64,000 bases of DNA from Asterias rubens (GCF_902459465.1 NC_047071.1:9316002-9380001); one strand, 5' to 3'; shown: positions 22,051 to 33,484, numbered from the stretch's first letter. Translations and numbers: made by a program. The notes: generated by a model from the sequence alone, not told the origin.

Positions 22051-25000
22051 ATGGCATCGTACAGAGATGTGACTCGAGCAACAAACAGCTCAGACGACAG
22101 TGGTAGTGACACAAACAGTGACAGTGATGACGATCAGCCATGGAAGCGTCGAAAACAATCCAACCAGACGGAGAGCAAATGGACCGGACAACAGTCCGGT
22201 TTTGACAAGCGTGGCAACAGAGTAGAAAAATCTGACAGGGGACATGGTTTGATGGGTGCTGCGCCTGGCAGTGCCGCACCAAGTTCTGGGGTCAAAAGAT
22301 CGAAGAGGAACAACGTGTGGGGTGAGGTGGTGCAGAGACAAAATGAAGACCATGTTGCGCGAGAGATGGATGGCTTTAACATGGAGCTGTCTCGCAGTCG
22401 CGACATAGAGAGTTATGACTACAAAATGGGTCAGAACAGCACGAAGAGAGGCAACCTTGGAGCGCCCCCTATCACCAAGAATGAGTCCCTCGGGGAACGA
22501 GAGCTAAAACATGGTGTCGGGGAAACTTCTGACGATATCTGGCTTGCCAATGCACATCAGCGGCTAGGCGAAAGGGACTCGGGCCGCAGAAAGACTGCAA
22601 AGGCCAGACTTGGGAGTCGCCCAAAATCCGACTACTCATCCTCCATGAAGTTTATTTCTATCTGCCCATCATTGAGCAAGCAAGAAATTGCCGGCAAGAT
22701 TGCGTTCAGTCTTCAGGAGAGCAAGAGAGAACTTATTATGCGTGTTGTGAACGCAGTTGGGGTTGATAAGGCATTGGAGCTATGGAAGCTCACTGCTGAC
22801 ACAGAGAAGAATGGCGGAATGATGACACTGGTAAGGGACATTTGAAGGCAGTGGTTATTATATAACACCCAAGCAGATCCTTGCCATTTGACTGGAGGAT
22901 TGTCCGTCACGTGATAGCAAATAAAAGTACCATTGCACGCTGAGTCACTCACCGTGCTTTTTCGTTCCATCCGAAAAGTACCATTGCACGCTGCCAGCGT
23001 GCAATGGTACTTTTCGGATGAACGAAAAAGCTGAGTAAAAACATCACTGCGTGTGCGTTGTCTTCGGTAACGCAGCAAGGCATATTAGTAAAATTACTAG
23101 CATTCGTCTTCTACAATTAAAAATTGGAGGCCTACGCTTTGTTTGTTTTGAAAGTTGTATCTTTCAATCAAAATGACAAAGATCTACTTGGATGTTATAT
23201 AAAACAAATAATGATTGTTTTTCACGCCTCGTTGAATAGAACATTCCATCTTTCAACTCATGAACATATTTGCACCATTGCACTCATAAACATTCATTAT
23301 GTGTATACTATTGGTAATTACTAAGAATAAATTTTTGCATAAAAAGTTACTTGGTAATGAGTAATGGGGAGCTGTTGATAGTATAAAACAGTGTGAGAAA
23401 CGGCTCCCTCTGTATGTAGTTTTCGAGAAAGAAGTAATTTTCCACAAATTTCGTATTTCAAGTATCTGAAAGCACACAACTTCATGTGACAATAAGGGTG
23501 TTTTTTCTTTCATTATTATCTCTCAACTTCGACGTCTTATTGAGCTCAAATATTCACAGGTTTGTTTTTTCATGCATATGTTGAGATACACCAAGTTAGA
23601 AGACTGGTCTTTGACAATTGTTACCAATAATGTCCAGTGTCTTGAAAGGGATTTTGGTAATAAGCCATTTGCGAGTTAGATTTGAATAATGTCTGGTACA
23701 ATGACTTGCTTAGTTACATTGTTCCGCTTACATTTGAATTCCTCGGACTATAGAGACGGTTGCTATGTCAAATAGTTCAGGGCAAGCCTTTTCATAGCGA
23801 CCTCCAGATGAATAAACCCAGATACCATTGTGCCATACACATGCATTCATTAAATTGTGTACGAGTGTCCGCCTCTTAGGTAACAATGCAAAAGCGTGCC
23901 CCTAATCATGTGACATAGCAACTGTCTCTATAATCTGATGAATTCAAATTGAATTGTTATACCTCTGTACAAATTGTGAAGTTTGATTGCCTCAGGTGCC
24001 ATTTTTGATTGCCTCGGGTGCCATTTTCCCCCTCGGGTGTACAAATCGCCATGGACCCTGTCACAGAGTGCAACAATTGTATAGTGGTAACTTGTGGTCA
24101 AGCACATCATTGTACCAGACAGTATTCAAATCTAGAACACAGACATGGCTTATTTGAACCAACCGTTTGTTTCAATCCTAGTTATAGACAGGCCTGATGC
24201 CATAAAACCAACCTGTGAACTTTGTATTTCAAAAGGTGGTAGCGTTTTTAAGATATTGCTGAAAATGTGGAGCTGCTATGTCCTCGCAGGGAGAAAAATC
24301 TGCAATTGGGGAAACAAACAATCTGAGAACCGTTGCTGTCAGTAACACTTCTCAGATTCAAATTTTTGGCAAAACAAAGTTATGCTTGCAAGAATAAGGA
24401 AACCAACCAAATCACCATTTCACATGTATGGCAGACACACATGCTAAGCAGAAAACTGTCAGGCAATATTTGCTGTTTTTAAAGCCATTGGACACTTTCG
24501 GTAAACAGTATTGTCCAAAGCCCACACTTCGTGTATCACAACTTATATATAAAATAATAAACCTGTGAAAACTTAGGCTCAATCGATCATCGTCGTCGGG
24601 AGAAAATAACGGGAAAACCCACCCTTGTTTCCGCACGTTTCGCCATGATGACATGTGTTTACGATATCGAAAATTGATAATTGTTTTAATGTTTTCTCAC
24701 AAAGTGAAGCATTTCATGGAATACTATTTCAAGAGAAGTCTTTCACCATTACCTTCTGTAAACCCTGTAAGTTATTTGTAAATCTGTGAACTTTTTTTAT
24801 TCTTTCTGTTCCGAAAGTGTATAATGGCTTTAAAGCATTTCTAAAGGCCTGCACGAAAACGAGAATGTTAACAATGCACACCCTAAGTTGGTTGAATAAG
24901 CGTGTCGGTATTCAGGGTGGAGCAAGTCATCCAATAGAATGCGTTCTCATAGCGTCGTTATCGTTTTCGTAATCGCTGCAGTGTGACTTGCCATTATGAA

Positions 25001-26312
25001 ATTGGGCCCTGAATGTTTAACAAAGAACCATAATATCATTCATTTCTCTCTTTATTTCAGAATGGGTCTCGAAGGCGTTTGCCGGGAGGTGTCTTTCTCT
25101 TTCTCATGAAGACAGATCCCCAAGTTACAAAGCAACAGGTTTGTGTTATGATGGATTGTTCTCCTCCCCTAGCTATCACCCCATCCCATCCGAAACCTAG
25201 GCCCAATTTCATAGACCTATTGAATTGTTACCACCCGCCCCCCCTAAAAACGAAGAAAAAAAAGTTACTCAAAATGAAAATAAGCAGAAGAAAAAGTCCA
25301 CCAACATTTTTATAAAATCTTACAAAGATAATATGCTCAATATGGCTTGAGTTGGGCTTTCGTTGTCAATTCTTTGTTGCCACTCCCCTCTGCATAGATG
25401 CGCAGTTGACGGCGCTTAAACGCTGATGTACATTTTCGTTCATTTTAACCACACCCCGGGCCCCCAGTATTCTTTTCTCAGATTCAAATGCTATGGGGGT
25501 AATCAAAACCGTATTACTTCAAAGGGAATCTTTTCTCAAAATAGTTTTTACTATCAAAAGCTGCAGTGCTTTTGACCAAGAAAGTGTCTATGGTCTTGTT
25601 TTGTGGAGTGTTTACCATTCTATATGGCTCTACTTTTAGATTGGTCAGTCAATAAAATATTAACCCTTGAACTACTGTTAATCTGGACATGAACTCTCAC
25701 ATACCTGGAAATAACCTGCGGCTACCACAGCAACTGCTGTGGGGCCCTATGCTTTTGCTGTGGTGTAAGATTTCCTCATAGAAATGCCCCTTGCCAGAGG
25801 AGAATTGTAGTGCTCCTTAAAGGCAGTGGGCACTATTGGTATTACTCAAAATAATTACAGCATAAAACCTTACTTGGTAATGAGTAATGGGGAGAGGTTG
25901 ATGGTATAAAACATTGTGAAAAACGGCTCCCTCTGAAGTGACATAGTTTTCGAGAAAGAAGTAATTTTCCACGAATTTGCTCTCTCAGGTTGCTGAAATC
26001 TTCGCAGAGGAGAAGAAAAAAGAGACCGACCTGAAACACAAGAAGGACAGACACAGGCGTAAGATGGCCGCTCAGGCAAAATCCATGGAGGAGGGGGAAG
26101 AGGAGTTTGCCAATGACGCAGTGGAGGAAACAAAAGACACAACTGTAGTAGTTGAGGAAAGTAGAATGGATAGCAGTGTAGAGTCTAAAGTAGAGGCAGC
26201 TAAGGAGACTAAAGACAGTATTGTCGAGGGAAACCCGAGCTGCGTGGAGGATGGGGAGATCGAAAGTGGCGAGGATAAGGATGATAATGAGGCACCAGTC
26301 AGCAAAAATTAA
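22051..26312 (+). CDS. PHAX: PHAX, phosphorylated adaptor for RNA export
   Basis: Exons 22051-22830, 25061-25138 and 25989-26312, all phase 0 with GT-AG ends, encode 393 aa, about the length of the vertebrate protein. PHAX bridges capped U snRNA (via the cap-binding complex) to CRM1/RanGTP for nuclear export, and also acts in snoRNA transport. Residues 10-30 are Ser/Asp-rich; 88-112 (NNVWGEVVQRQNED) match the conserved region containing the nuclear export signal; 200-300 form the PHAX RNA-binding domain, from FISICPSLSKQEIAGKIAFS across the exon 1/2 junction (KNGGMMTL then NGSRRRLPGGVFLFLMK). Residues 290-320 are a basic charged helix and the rest an acidic tail. The start is the first ATG after a T-rich stretch (22028-22036), with an optional upstream donor-like CTAAGTAAG at 22018. 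No break is seen. Confidence 0.95.
22957..23030. repeat. near-perfect palindrome in PHAX intron 1
   Basis: The core 22969-23019 is a 51-base inverted repeat with arms of 25 identical bases (ATCCGAAAAGTACCATTGCA then CGCTG) and a single-base centre. The arms extend with one indel to GAACGAAAAAG. A further unit, AAAAGTACCATTGCACGCTG, sits just upstream at 22924. Confidence 0.9.
23301..23644. mobile_element. TTAA-type MITE, copy 4
   Basis: In PHAX intron 1. ATACTATTGGTAATTACTA on the left and ACCAATAATGTCCAGTGTCT on the right, with the usual interior GAGAAACGGCTCCCTCTG. The left terminus is shortened. Confidence 0.85.
24483..24829. mobile_element. second TTAA MITE family (AGCCATTGGACACTTTCGG), copy 1
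   Basis: TTAA flanks both ends. The inverted termini are AGCCATTGGACACTTTCGG and CCGAAAGTGTATAATGGCT. The interior (GTTTTCTCACAAAGTGAAGC, AAGAGAAGTCTTTCACC) is shared with 55267-55628 but not with the AGGCAGTGG family. In PHAX intron 1. Confidence 0.85.
25821..25979. mobile_element. TTAA-type MITE, copy 5, left half only, abutting a splice acceptor
   Basis: TTAA and AGGCAGTGGGCAC begin the element. It matches other copies up to TTTTCCACGAATTTG and then stops at CTCTCTCAG, the acceptor of PHAX exon 3. The right half is missing, so roughly the last 160 bases of the intron before the acceptor are transposon-derived. Confidence 0.85.
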
Positions 26313-26463
26313 CAGATGGAGTAAATTTACCATGCCTGGAATTTCATCTTTGAGAGGGCAAGGTCACTTTCATTTTGCAAAGGGTAATTCCATTTGAAAA
26401 TCTTAAAAGTCTGTCGTGGGCAGGTCTTTGGAGGGGCACCAAGGCCAAGACCAGAGGCGAGGG

Positions 26464-26969
26464 GCCATTGCTTCTGTGGCACGCTGTGAAATTCTAGGCC
26501 TGATTTACTGATGGGAGAGCCTGTGAAAGGGAAACCAGGGGAAACGGAGGCATTTGCTTCTGTAGCACTCTGTGTAATTCTAGGCCTGATTTACTGATGG
26601 AGAGGTTGTAAAAGGGAAACCAGGGGAAACGGAGGCCATTGCTTCTGTGGCACTCTGTATAATTCTAGGCCTGATTTACTGATGGGAGAGGCTGTGAAAG
26701 GGGAAACCAGTGGAAACGGAGGCCATTGCTTCTGTGGCCCTCTGTATAATTATAGGCCTGATTTACTGATGGAGAGGCTGTGAAAGGGAAACCAGGGTAA
26801 ACGGAGGTCATTGCTTCTGTGGCACTCTGTATAATTCTAGGCCTGATTTACTGATGGGAGAGGCAGTGAAAGGGGAAACCAGGGGAAACCAGGGGAAACG
26901 GAGGCCATTGCTTCTGTGGCCCTCTGTATAATTCTAGGCCTGATTTACTGATGGAGGGGCTGTGAAAGA
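26464..26969 (+). repeat. 86-bp satellite, about six units, after PHAX
   Basis: Units start GGCCATTGCTTCTGTGGC at about 26464, 26550, 26635, 26722, 26807 and 26903. Each contains TAGGCCTGATTTACTGATGG and GAAACCAGGGGAAACGG. One unit is about 10 bp longer through an internal repeat of AGGGGAAACC. The array starts about 150 bases after the PHAX stop and may be in its 3' UTR. Confidence 0.9.
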
Positions 26970-27169
26970 TGACCCAAGAAGGTTTCTTGATTCCAGAAAG
27001 AAGAAAAAAACTAAGATAAGGGAGGGGTTTGGTGTACATTGTGTACCTTCACCTAAGTCCCCGTCATCAAGTGGTTATAGACTGCAGGACTTGCATGCAC
27101 GAGGTTATGGGTTATCATCCCAAGCTAACCGCTGATGTCACAATAACCAAAAAATAAGTTTTGCCGTTA

Positions 27170-27398
27170 AAGGCACTGTATGTACTTGATTGGTTATTAC
27201 TAAAAATATTTCCGAGCATAAAACCCTTCTTGGTAATGAGCAACGGAGAGCTGTTGATAGTATAACACATTGTGAGAAATGACTCCCTCTGAAGTAACAT
27301 AGTTTTTGAGAAAGAGGTAATTTCTCAGTAAAATAATAGAATACTTCTGGCCAGAAGCCTTTTTTTTTCCTTTCTGAAAGCACACTATTTTGTACAAC

Positions 27399-27429
<31 letters not shown>

Positions 27430-27561
27430 CATCATTTTCTTGCAACTTCAATGACCAATTCAGTCCAAATTTTCACAGGCTTGTTATTTTATGCATGTTA
27501 TGTTGTGATACACCGAGTGAGAATACTGGTCTTTGACAATTACCAACCGTATGCAGTGCCT
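27170..27561. mobile_element. TTAA-type MITE, copy 6
   Basis: TTAA AGGCACTGTATGTACTTG on the left and CAGTGCCTTTAA on the right. The interior carries a T homopolymer of about 25 (27405-27429). Confidence 0.8.
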
Positions 27562-27880
27562 TTAAACCATTACTACTTTCGTCACATCAAAGATATCATA
27601 GTCAAAGTGGTTTCGTTTGTGCTATAGAAAAAAGTTTAACAATTAATTTTAGCAGTAGATTTGTTCTCCTTTAAAAAAAGGGGGCGGCTTTTGATTTATT
27701 ATTATAGCAGGTGTGTCATTAAATCATGTTATACAATTTATTGAACAATTTGTAGTCAGCCTGAGAATTTTTTTCTATAATACAAGATCTTAAAAAAAAA
27801 AAAAAGTTAAAATGGTCACCTTTCTTTGGTTATTTTGCCAAAAAGTAATGTCTGTTTCTGTTTTGTGAGTTGTTTTGTGA

Positions 27881-28236
27881 AAGGCACCGGACACTTTTGG
27901 TAATTACTCAAAATAATTGTTAGCATACAAAATTACTTGTTAACAAGCAACGGAGAGCTGTTGATAGTATAGCACATTGTGAGCCCTCTGAAGGAACATA
28001 GTTTTCGAGAAAAAAGTAATATTTGAATTTGATATCGAGACCTCAGAATTAGTTTTTAGGGTTCCGAACTCAAGCATCCGAAGCACACAACTTCGTGTGA
28101 CTAGGGTGTTTTTCTTCCATTATTCTCTCGCAACTTCGACGACCAATTGTGCTCAAATTCCACAGGTTATTATGTTGAGATACACCAAGTGAGAAGACTG
28201 GTCATTGACAATTACCAAGGTGTCCGGTGTATTTTA
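27881..28236. mobile_element. TTAA-type MITE, copy 7
   Basis: Left AAGGCACCGGACACTTTTGG, right CCAAGGTGTCCGGTGT. The interior has GATATCGAGACCTCAGAATT and AGCACACAACTTCGTGTGAC as in full-length copies. Confidence 0.85.
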
Positions 28237-29790
28237 AGCCCGCTTCTTGGGAATGCGATACGAATGTTGACATGACAGCGCTGTCTTCGCTGCAAACATT
28301 TCGCAGGAGAAGTAGAGCACATGTCAACTGACGCGAAATAGTCTGCAAATTTGCGACTTCAAAGTTCGTGTCGACGCATCATTCGCAGAAAGTATGAACC
28401 AGGCTTTACAGGTTCTGGGATTGGAAAGCCTTTTCTTTTGGAGGATTTCAGCTTGAAATTGGCAACATTATGGTTTTTCAAAGTGTGTTTTCGTCCGTGT
28501 AATGAACACTGCCATTGTCGTGAAACTGGCTTTTTTTATGTTCAACTTTCTGCCAATGGGTGGATTTCACAAAGAATTGTGACTAGTCCCAATTAAAGTT
28601 AGGACTAGTCCTAGGAGATATTGAACACGTACGGCTAGTCCTAAGTTAGGACAAGCAAAAAAGAACCCAAGGCCTCTGGTTCAAACCCTAGAATAGTCTC
28701 CACAAATTTCTAAATATCATGAAAACCTTCGATCGAATGAACAAAATGCAGTAATCATTGTGCACTTTACGAAAAACGGCACTTTCCAATGGCGGTCACC
28801 TCATTAAGTTGTGACTTGGATTGAGAGCGCAATCACAGTCAACAGATTTGTGTTTATCATATTATTATTCCACGCGTTGGGAAATTACTTGCATATTCAG
28901 TTGACCTTTGAACCGTATCAACGGTTTCAAGTGAAAAGTGCACCCTTTTAAATTACCCGTTCACATCCAGCCCTGGGTCATTGTTGTTGGCAGGCACTCG
29001 TTGAGGTCACCTCCCAAGGTTTTGTCCCACCATTCGTGCGTGTAATAAATGCAGCTTGACGCATAATTGGATATTATGTATAGATCCATGCAGTGACAAA
29101 TCAACTATACATGTATCTAGGCTTGTCTGAGGCCGCCTATACGTGAGAACATTGACTGTGGCACATTGTGGGTACATAACATTGACTGTCACTATCGAGA
29201 AACCTCATGATGGGGTTGTGTGAATGTAAACAGCCAGGTATGTACACGTATATTATTTCCGTAGTGTTGTTGATTGTGAATATTGATCAGGCAGGAAAAG
29301 TACTTGTTGTTTTGCAATGGGTAATGGCTCACCACTGGGAAGAGACCTGTGTATGTGTGCTTTCAACCATAAACACGATTGTATAGTATAAGGGAGACGG
29401 GAGAGACGGTGTGATTGTCTGTCATGTGGGGAGTGGTTAACGGAGAGGGCTTATCATTGAAACCCCCCCCCCCCCACACCGCTGTGTTTATGGTGTAAAC
29501 CGAGGACTTCTCTTTGTTCTCCCATTGTTTGGACATAGTTTGTTTTTCAGACGTCCCCATTGGTTTTGTACACGAAATCGAATTGAGGACGTCCTCGATG
29601 TGACTTTTCCCGGATCCCCTTTTGTTAAAGTCCTCGGTTTGAATGCGTAGACATGCCCACACACACACCCCCCCCCCCCCCCGCAAATCCCGGAGCCGCA
29701 AACCATCATCATACATGTAATTTATTAGGCTAAGTTCATCAAGTGTATGATGTGGCCCTCGTCATGTAAACGCCATTCATTTCTATTTCT
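28237..29790. other. gene-free stretch with several repeat fragments
   Basis: 28256-28412 is a repeat with GCTGCAAACATTTCGCAG and TTCGCAGAAAGTATGAACC. 28556-28665 is a fragment of the GGTGGATTTCACAAAG family. A possible donor, CAGCCAG|GTATGT, sits at 29237, but no open frame supports an exon. C homopolymers lie at 29463-29476 and 29670-29683. Confidence 0.35.
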
Positions 29791-29806
29791 TGCAGTTCTG
29801 GTCCAT

Positions 29807-29926
29807 ATGTTGTTCCTCCATAATACCGTGATGTCATCTCTCCATCTTCTTCTCTGTCTACCTCTTTTCCTTTTCCGTGTCCAATCGGTTGCCAATCCAT
29901 ATTCTTGTTTTCCATCTCCAGTTTAG
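29807..29926 (+). CDS. possible signal-peptide exon for the C1q gene
   Basis: After an acceptor-like TTTCTTGCAG (29795) the frame from ATG 29807 reads MLFLHNTVMSSLHLLLCLPL and continues FLFRVQSVANP, a good secretion signal with cleavage near SVA|NP, before TAG at 29924. If spliced at 29920 (weak donor CCA|GTTTAG) it could join in phase 0 to the C1q exon at 32430. The strand, distance and phase fit, but the donor is poor. Confidence 0.3.
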   Translation: MLFLHNTVMSSLHLLLCLPLFLFRVQSVANPYSCFPSPV

Positions 29927-30356
29927 TTTGTTTTCTTGTCCTTGTGGTGTTTCTTACTCTACTTTTCTTTCGCCAACAGCTGCAAAACCTTCACCCGCCG
30001 TTAATTGTATTCAAGTGCCTTTCCATATTTAATTCGATTTATACTCTTGGCAGATTCAGCAAGCCAAGACTAAATATTTCAGTATGGCCACCTCGATGTG
30101 CACGCCATGATCTCTGACACTTCAGTTAACAAAATGAAGGGTTGAACTAAAACAATTACCTTGTTGCACTTTTACTAGTACAATAAGGCCTAATAAAAAT
30201 AAAGCTGAAAGCTGATGTTTTAATTATGTACTTTTGATTTTTGTTTATATTCAAATTAACAAAACGTATGTTTTAATAATGAACAATATTCATTTTGGTT
30301 TTTACCCATATCCACTGACGTGTGTTAGCACTGGAGAAAAAAACAGGCATAATATT

Positions 30357-30446
30357 ACTCGGGTGGGATTCAAACCCTCGACCTTTGCCATTCTAGAGCA
30401 GTGTCATACCAATTGCAAAGGTCGTGGGTTCGAATTCCAACCGAGT
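30357..30446. repeat. tRNA-box inverted hairpin
   Basis: ACTCGGGTGGGATTCAAACC on the left is mirrored by GGGTTCGAATTCCAACCGAG on the right, with GACCTTTGC / GCAAAGGTC next to them, so a B-box-like word (GGTTCGAATTCC) occurs in both orientations of a 90-bp hairpin. It is not a functional tRNA. Confidence 0.75.
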
Positions 30447-30584
30447 AGTGATTTTTGTCCACAGAACTCGGGTAAGTACTGAGTATACGTACTGAGTGTA
30501 CAGTGCTAAAACACATCGGTGTGCATGTATTATGGGTTAAAATGAATATTCTTTATCACCGATGCAAAATTTAAAATCCATTAA

Positions 30585-31406
30585 AGGGAACGTACACGTT
30601 TGGTAATTACTCAATACAACTATTGAAAATTCAACTTGGAGCACTGAAAAGTTGATATACAATACAATTTTCTGTATCATTGTTGAGTCTAGACACACCT
30701 GGTAGGCCTACCTGTTTAAGTAGTGTAGGCCTACATTATAAGAGAAAATAATCAACGGTTTGTGCTTTTAACAACAGAGAAATTATGTTCAAATGGTAAA
30801 TAACTCTTTATTAGAAAAAAACACCGACTAAAATACTTTCAAATTGACATTGGAAGCACATGTTGGTCCCTCTGAAAGTGCAATTCGGTTGTAGATCTAT
30901 CCAGTACACTCAAAAGTTTGTTACGGATACCTGACCTGCACCCGGGTACCTGCCCTGTATGGTATCCTGACAACATCAATATGGAACCACAGCAGAACCT
31001 GACTATTTTTCACGTGAGAAGTCCGTCGTCTGCTAGGTTTTCTGTATTGTTTTAAATTTGATTTTTCACGGTGAAGGACTAAAAAATTAGCCTTGGTATC
31101 CATCATTTTCGGATTCAGCACCCCCAAATTAGTTAAATCAGGTATGTTACCAACTTTTACTCAAAAATGCCGCTCGAAGTTGTTTTTTTTTAAATCTGAT
31201 CTAGACTATAGCTAGAAGTCTGTTATTCCGGCTATCTGAAAGCACACAAATAAGTCCAATAAGGGTGCTTTTTCTTTCATCATTTTCTTGAAACTTCGAT
31301 GACCGATTGAGCCCAAATTTACACAGGCTTGTTATTTTATGCTTATGGTGGGATACACGAAGTGAGAAGACTGGTCTATGACAATTACTAAAGTTGTACC
31401 TTCCCT
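30585..31406. mobile_element. AGGGAACGTACACGTTTGG subfamily of the TTAA MITE, with internal extra sequence
   Basis: TTAA at 30581-30584 and 31407-31410. The ends are AGGGAACGTACACGTTTGG and its counterpart ending ACCTTCCCT. The 822-bp length, twice normal, reflects unrelated internal sequence (about 30660-31200). Confidence 0.75.
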
Positions 31407-31890
31407 TTAAACATAACATAATTAATAATAACCATATTAAGAAGAGTTACCCACAGTTGAAATGGACTTGCGAGGTCGCTCAAAATGCAGGCAATGAATT
31501 TGTGGTTATAAAAATGAATTATGCGGTTCAGTTCACAACACGTCGAGTGTTTTATTGTTATTATTAGCAGGACTTATATCTATATGTCCATTGATCAATA
31601 GGGACAGTCTGAACGTCAGCTTCTTTCTGGCAAGGCGTATCACTTTAGATGTAATAATGATGTATTGTACAACTTGTACGGCTGTTTCATGATGGTTTTT
31701 CCTTTTGGTTTTCGGTTTAACTGTTTGGGTTTTTTGCAGTAATTGGCAGTTAGTCTAACGACTGGCCGGGGGTGTACAAAAAAAGAAGGCTGGAGATTTA
31801 GACTTAAAAATACGCTCGTGTTTATGATCGATCGTTTTTAATGAAAATTGGCTCACTTGTTTGTTCTTAAAGCTGTTGAGATAGAAGCTA

Positions 31891-32092
31891 CTTTGCCCAA
31901 CCCCCAACCATCTTTGCCCAACCCCCAACCATCTTTGCCCAACCCCCAACCATCTTTGCCCAACCCCCAACCATCTTTGCCCAACCCCCAACCATCTTTG
32001 CCCAACCCCCAACCATCTTTGCCCAACCCCCAACCATCTTTGCCCAACCCCCAACCATCTTTGCCCAACCCCAACCATCTTTGCCCAACCCC
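31891..32092. repeat. 21-bp minisatellite CCCAACCCCCAACCATCTTTG
   Basis: Nine perfect or nearly perfect units, then units one base shorter. Because the unit is a multiple of three without stops, several frames on both strands stay open (for example LPNPQPS on plus, GVGQRWL on minus). The shorter last units shift the plus frame into a TGA, so a coding role is unlikely. The minus strand has GGTTGGGGGTTGGG in each unit. Confidence 0.95.
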
Positions 32093-32427
32093 GCTCCTGC
32101 TGTGAAGGTAGTACTTTTCCATATTTTTTTAAATTCCGCGGTTTGTGGTTTTTACTATTGGCTGATCCATTTTTGTGGTTTAAAATTTTAGAAATATTTT
32201 ATGCTCTTTGGTTTTTTCTGCTTCTTGTTTGCAGCTATTTTGAATGTGTACAGCGCCTTGGGGTCCAGATTGATGTATGGCGCTTTATAAGCGTTGCTTA
32301 TTATTATCATAATGCCGCGAATCATCATGAGATAGAGAACTCGAGACAGTGAAGTGTTGTTTCTCATTTTGCATCCTTTAAAAACAATAGTCTTATTAAC
32401 CACAATCACACTGTCGTTATTTTCCAG

Positions 32428-32852
32428 AGCCAGTATACTTTTCCACCGTGTTTACTGGAATGCTCAAGGGCTCCGACGATCCTCTGCATGTCCCGTTCGA
32501 CCGAATCCTGACCCAACACCCTTCCGGAACATGGGACGCGAGTCAACACGAGTTCATCTGTCCGAAGGCCGGACCGTACATGCTCACGTTCGCAGTCCGG
32601 CCGGAGCTCGAGCACACGGCATCGGTCCACCTGATGCGAGGTGAGGAGATCGTGGTAAGCATATTCGCCGATCAGAACAACGGCAACGCCGGAACGTCGT
32701 CCCAGAGTGCTATAGTCGACCTGAAGGTGGACGAGAGGGTTTGGATCCGGCTGGATTCCGGGTCGAACATGGGGATACGTAGCCATCCTAAGTCTCCCAC
32801 CACAACCTTCAATGTGTTCCTGCTAAATCCATTTCAGGAAAAAAACACTTAA
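32428..32852 (+). CDS. C1q/TNF-like globular domain exon
   Basis: The last exon of a C1q-domain protein. After acceptor TTTTCCAG (or two bases later) the frame reads PVYFSTVFTGMLKG and PFDRILTQHPSGTWDAS, then FICPKAGPYMLTFAV, MRGEEIVVSIFAD, AIVDLKVDERVWIRLDSGS and TTFNVFLL to TAA, about 140 aa. These are the beta-strand landmarks of gC1q domains, including the conserved F..P..G.Y/YMLTF and F-x-G/VFLL ends. Such secreted proteins trimerise and often act as soluble immune lectin-like recognition molecules in invertebrates. No collagen repeat is seen upstream in this window. AATAAA at 32932 is a likely polyadenylation signal. The local GC content is higher than in the flanks. Confidence 0.85.
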
Positions 32853-32931
32853 TAAGGACCAATTGACAGATGAGTCCAAACTTTTAATCTAAAGGAATTA
32901 CTTTTAGCTTTCCTATCCTTTCATGGCAGGC

Positions 32932-32937
32932 AATAAA
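32932..32937 (+). promoter_or_regulatory. AATAAA after the C1q exon
   Basis: A canonical polyadenylation signal 80 bases after the C1q stop codon. Confidence 0.6.
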
Positions 32938-33198
32938 CTTCGCTCACGTATGCCGCCTCTGAATTGGGGGCTAGGGCTATTGATTATAGCAATGACTGGA
33001 TGGCAACGTCCTCATGCGTTGAAGTATAGGACGTCCTTAGCAACGCACAAGTCGTAGCCGTAGCCGCCAATTTAACAATACTGACATTGTTCCCACTTGA
33101 CGTCACACAGTGTAAAAGTCGACCATGTTTTTACTGCAAACCCTTGTTTTATCAAATCTCTTTCATGATTGGTCGATAATTAATTGTCCTTGGCTGCG

Positions 33199-33484
33199 TA
33201 AAGAAGTTGCGAGCTATTAATGAAAGAAAAAACACCCTTGTCGCATCATGGTCACACGAAGTTGTGTGCTTTCAGATAATTGATTTCGAGACCTCATCAA
33301 ATTCTAAATCTGAGGCCTCGAAATCAAATTCGTGGAAAATTACTTCTTTCTCAAAAACTACGTCACTTCAGGGGGAGCCATTCTCACAATGTTGTATACT
33401 ATCAACCTCTCTCCATTACTCGTAATCAAGAAAGGTTTTATGGTAATAATTATTTCGAGTTATTACCGATGGTGTCCAATGCCT
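33199..33484. mobile_element. TTAA-type MITE, copy 8, one end missing
   Basis: Starts inside the family consensus (TTGCGAGCTATTAATGAAAG) and runs to GGTGTCCAATGCCTTTAA. The complementary first part is absent. Confidence 0.85.

Noticed and set aside
22090-22406. Minus-strand frames opposite PHAX exon 1
   Set aside because: Shadows of the coding exon; no family resemblance or splice support.
26072-26333. Ser/Leu-rich minus frames
   Set aside because: Antisense of the acidic PHAX tail, where GAG/GAC codons give Leu and Val on the other strand.
31755-32122. Open frames with LPNPQPS, GVGQRWL or KDGWGLG repeats
   Set aside because: A 21-bp stop-free minisatellite is open in several frames on both strands. 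The last units are 20 bp and break the plus frame.
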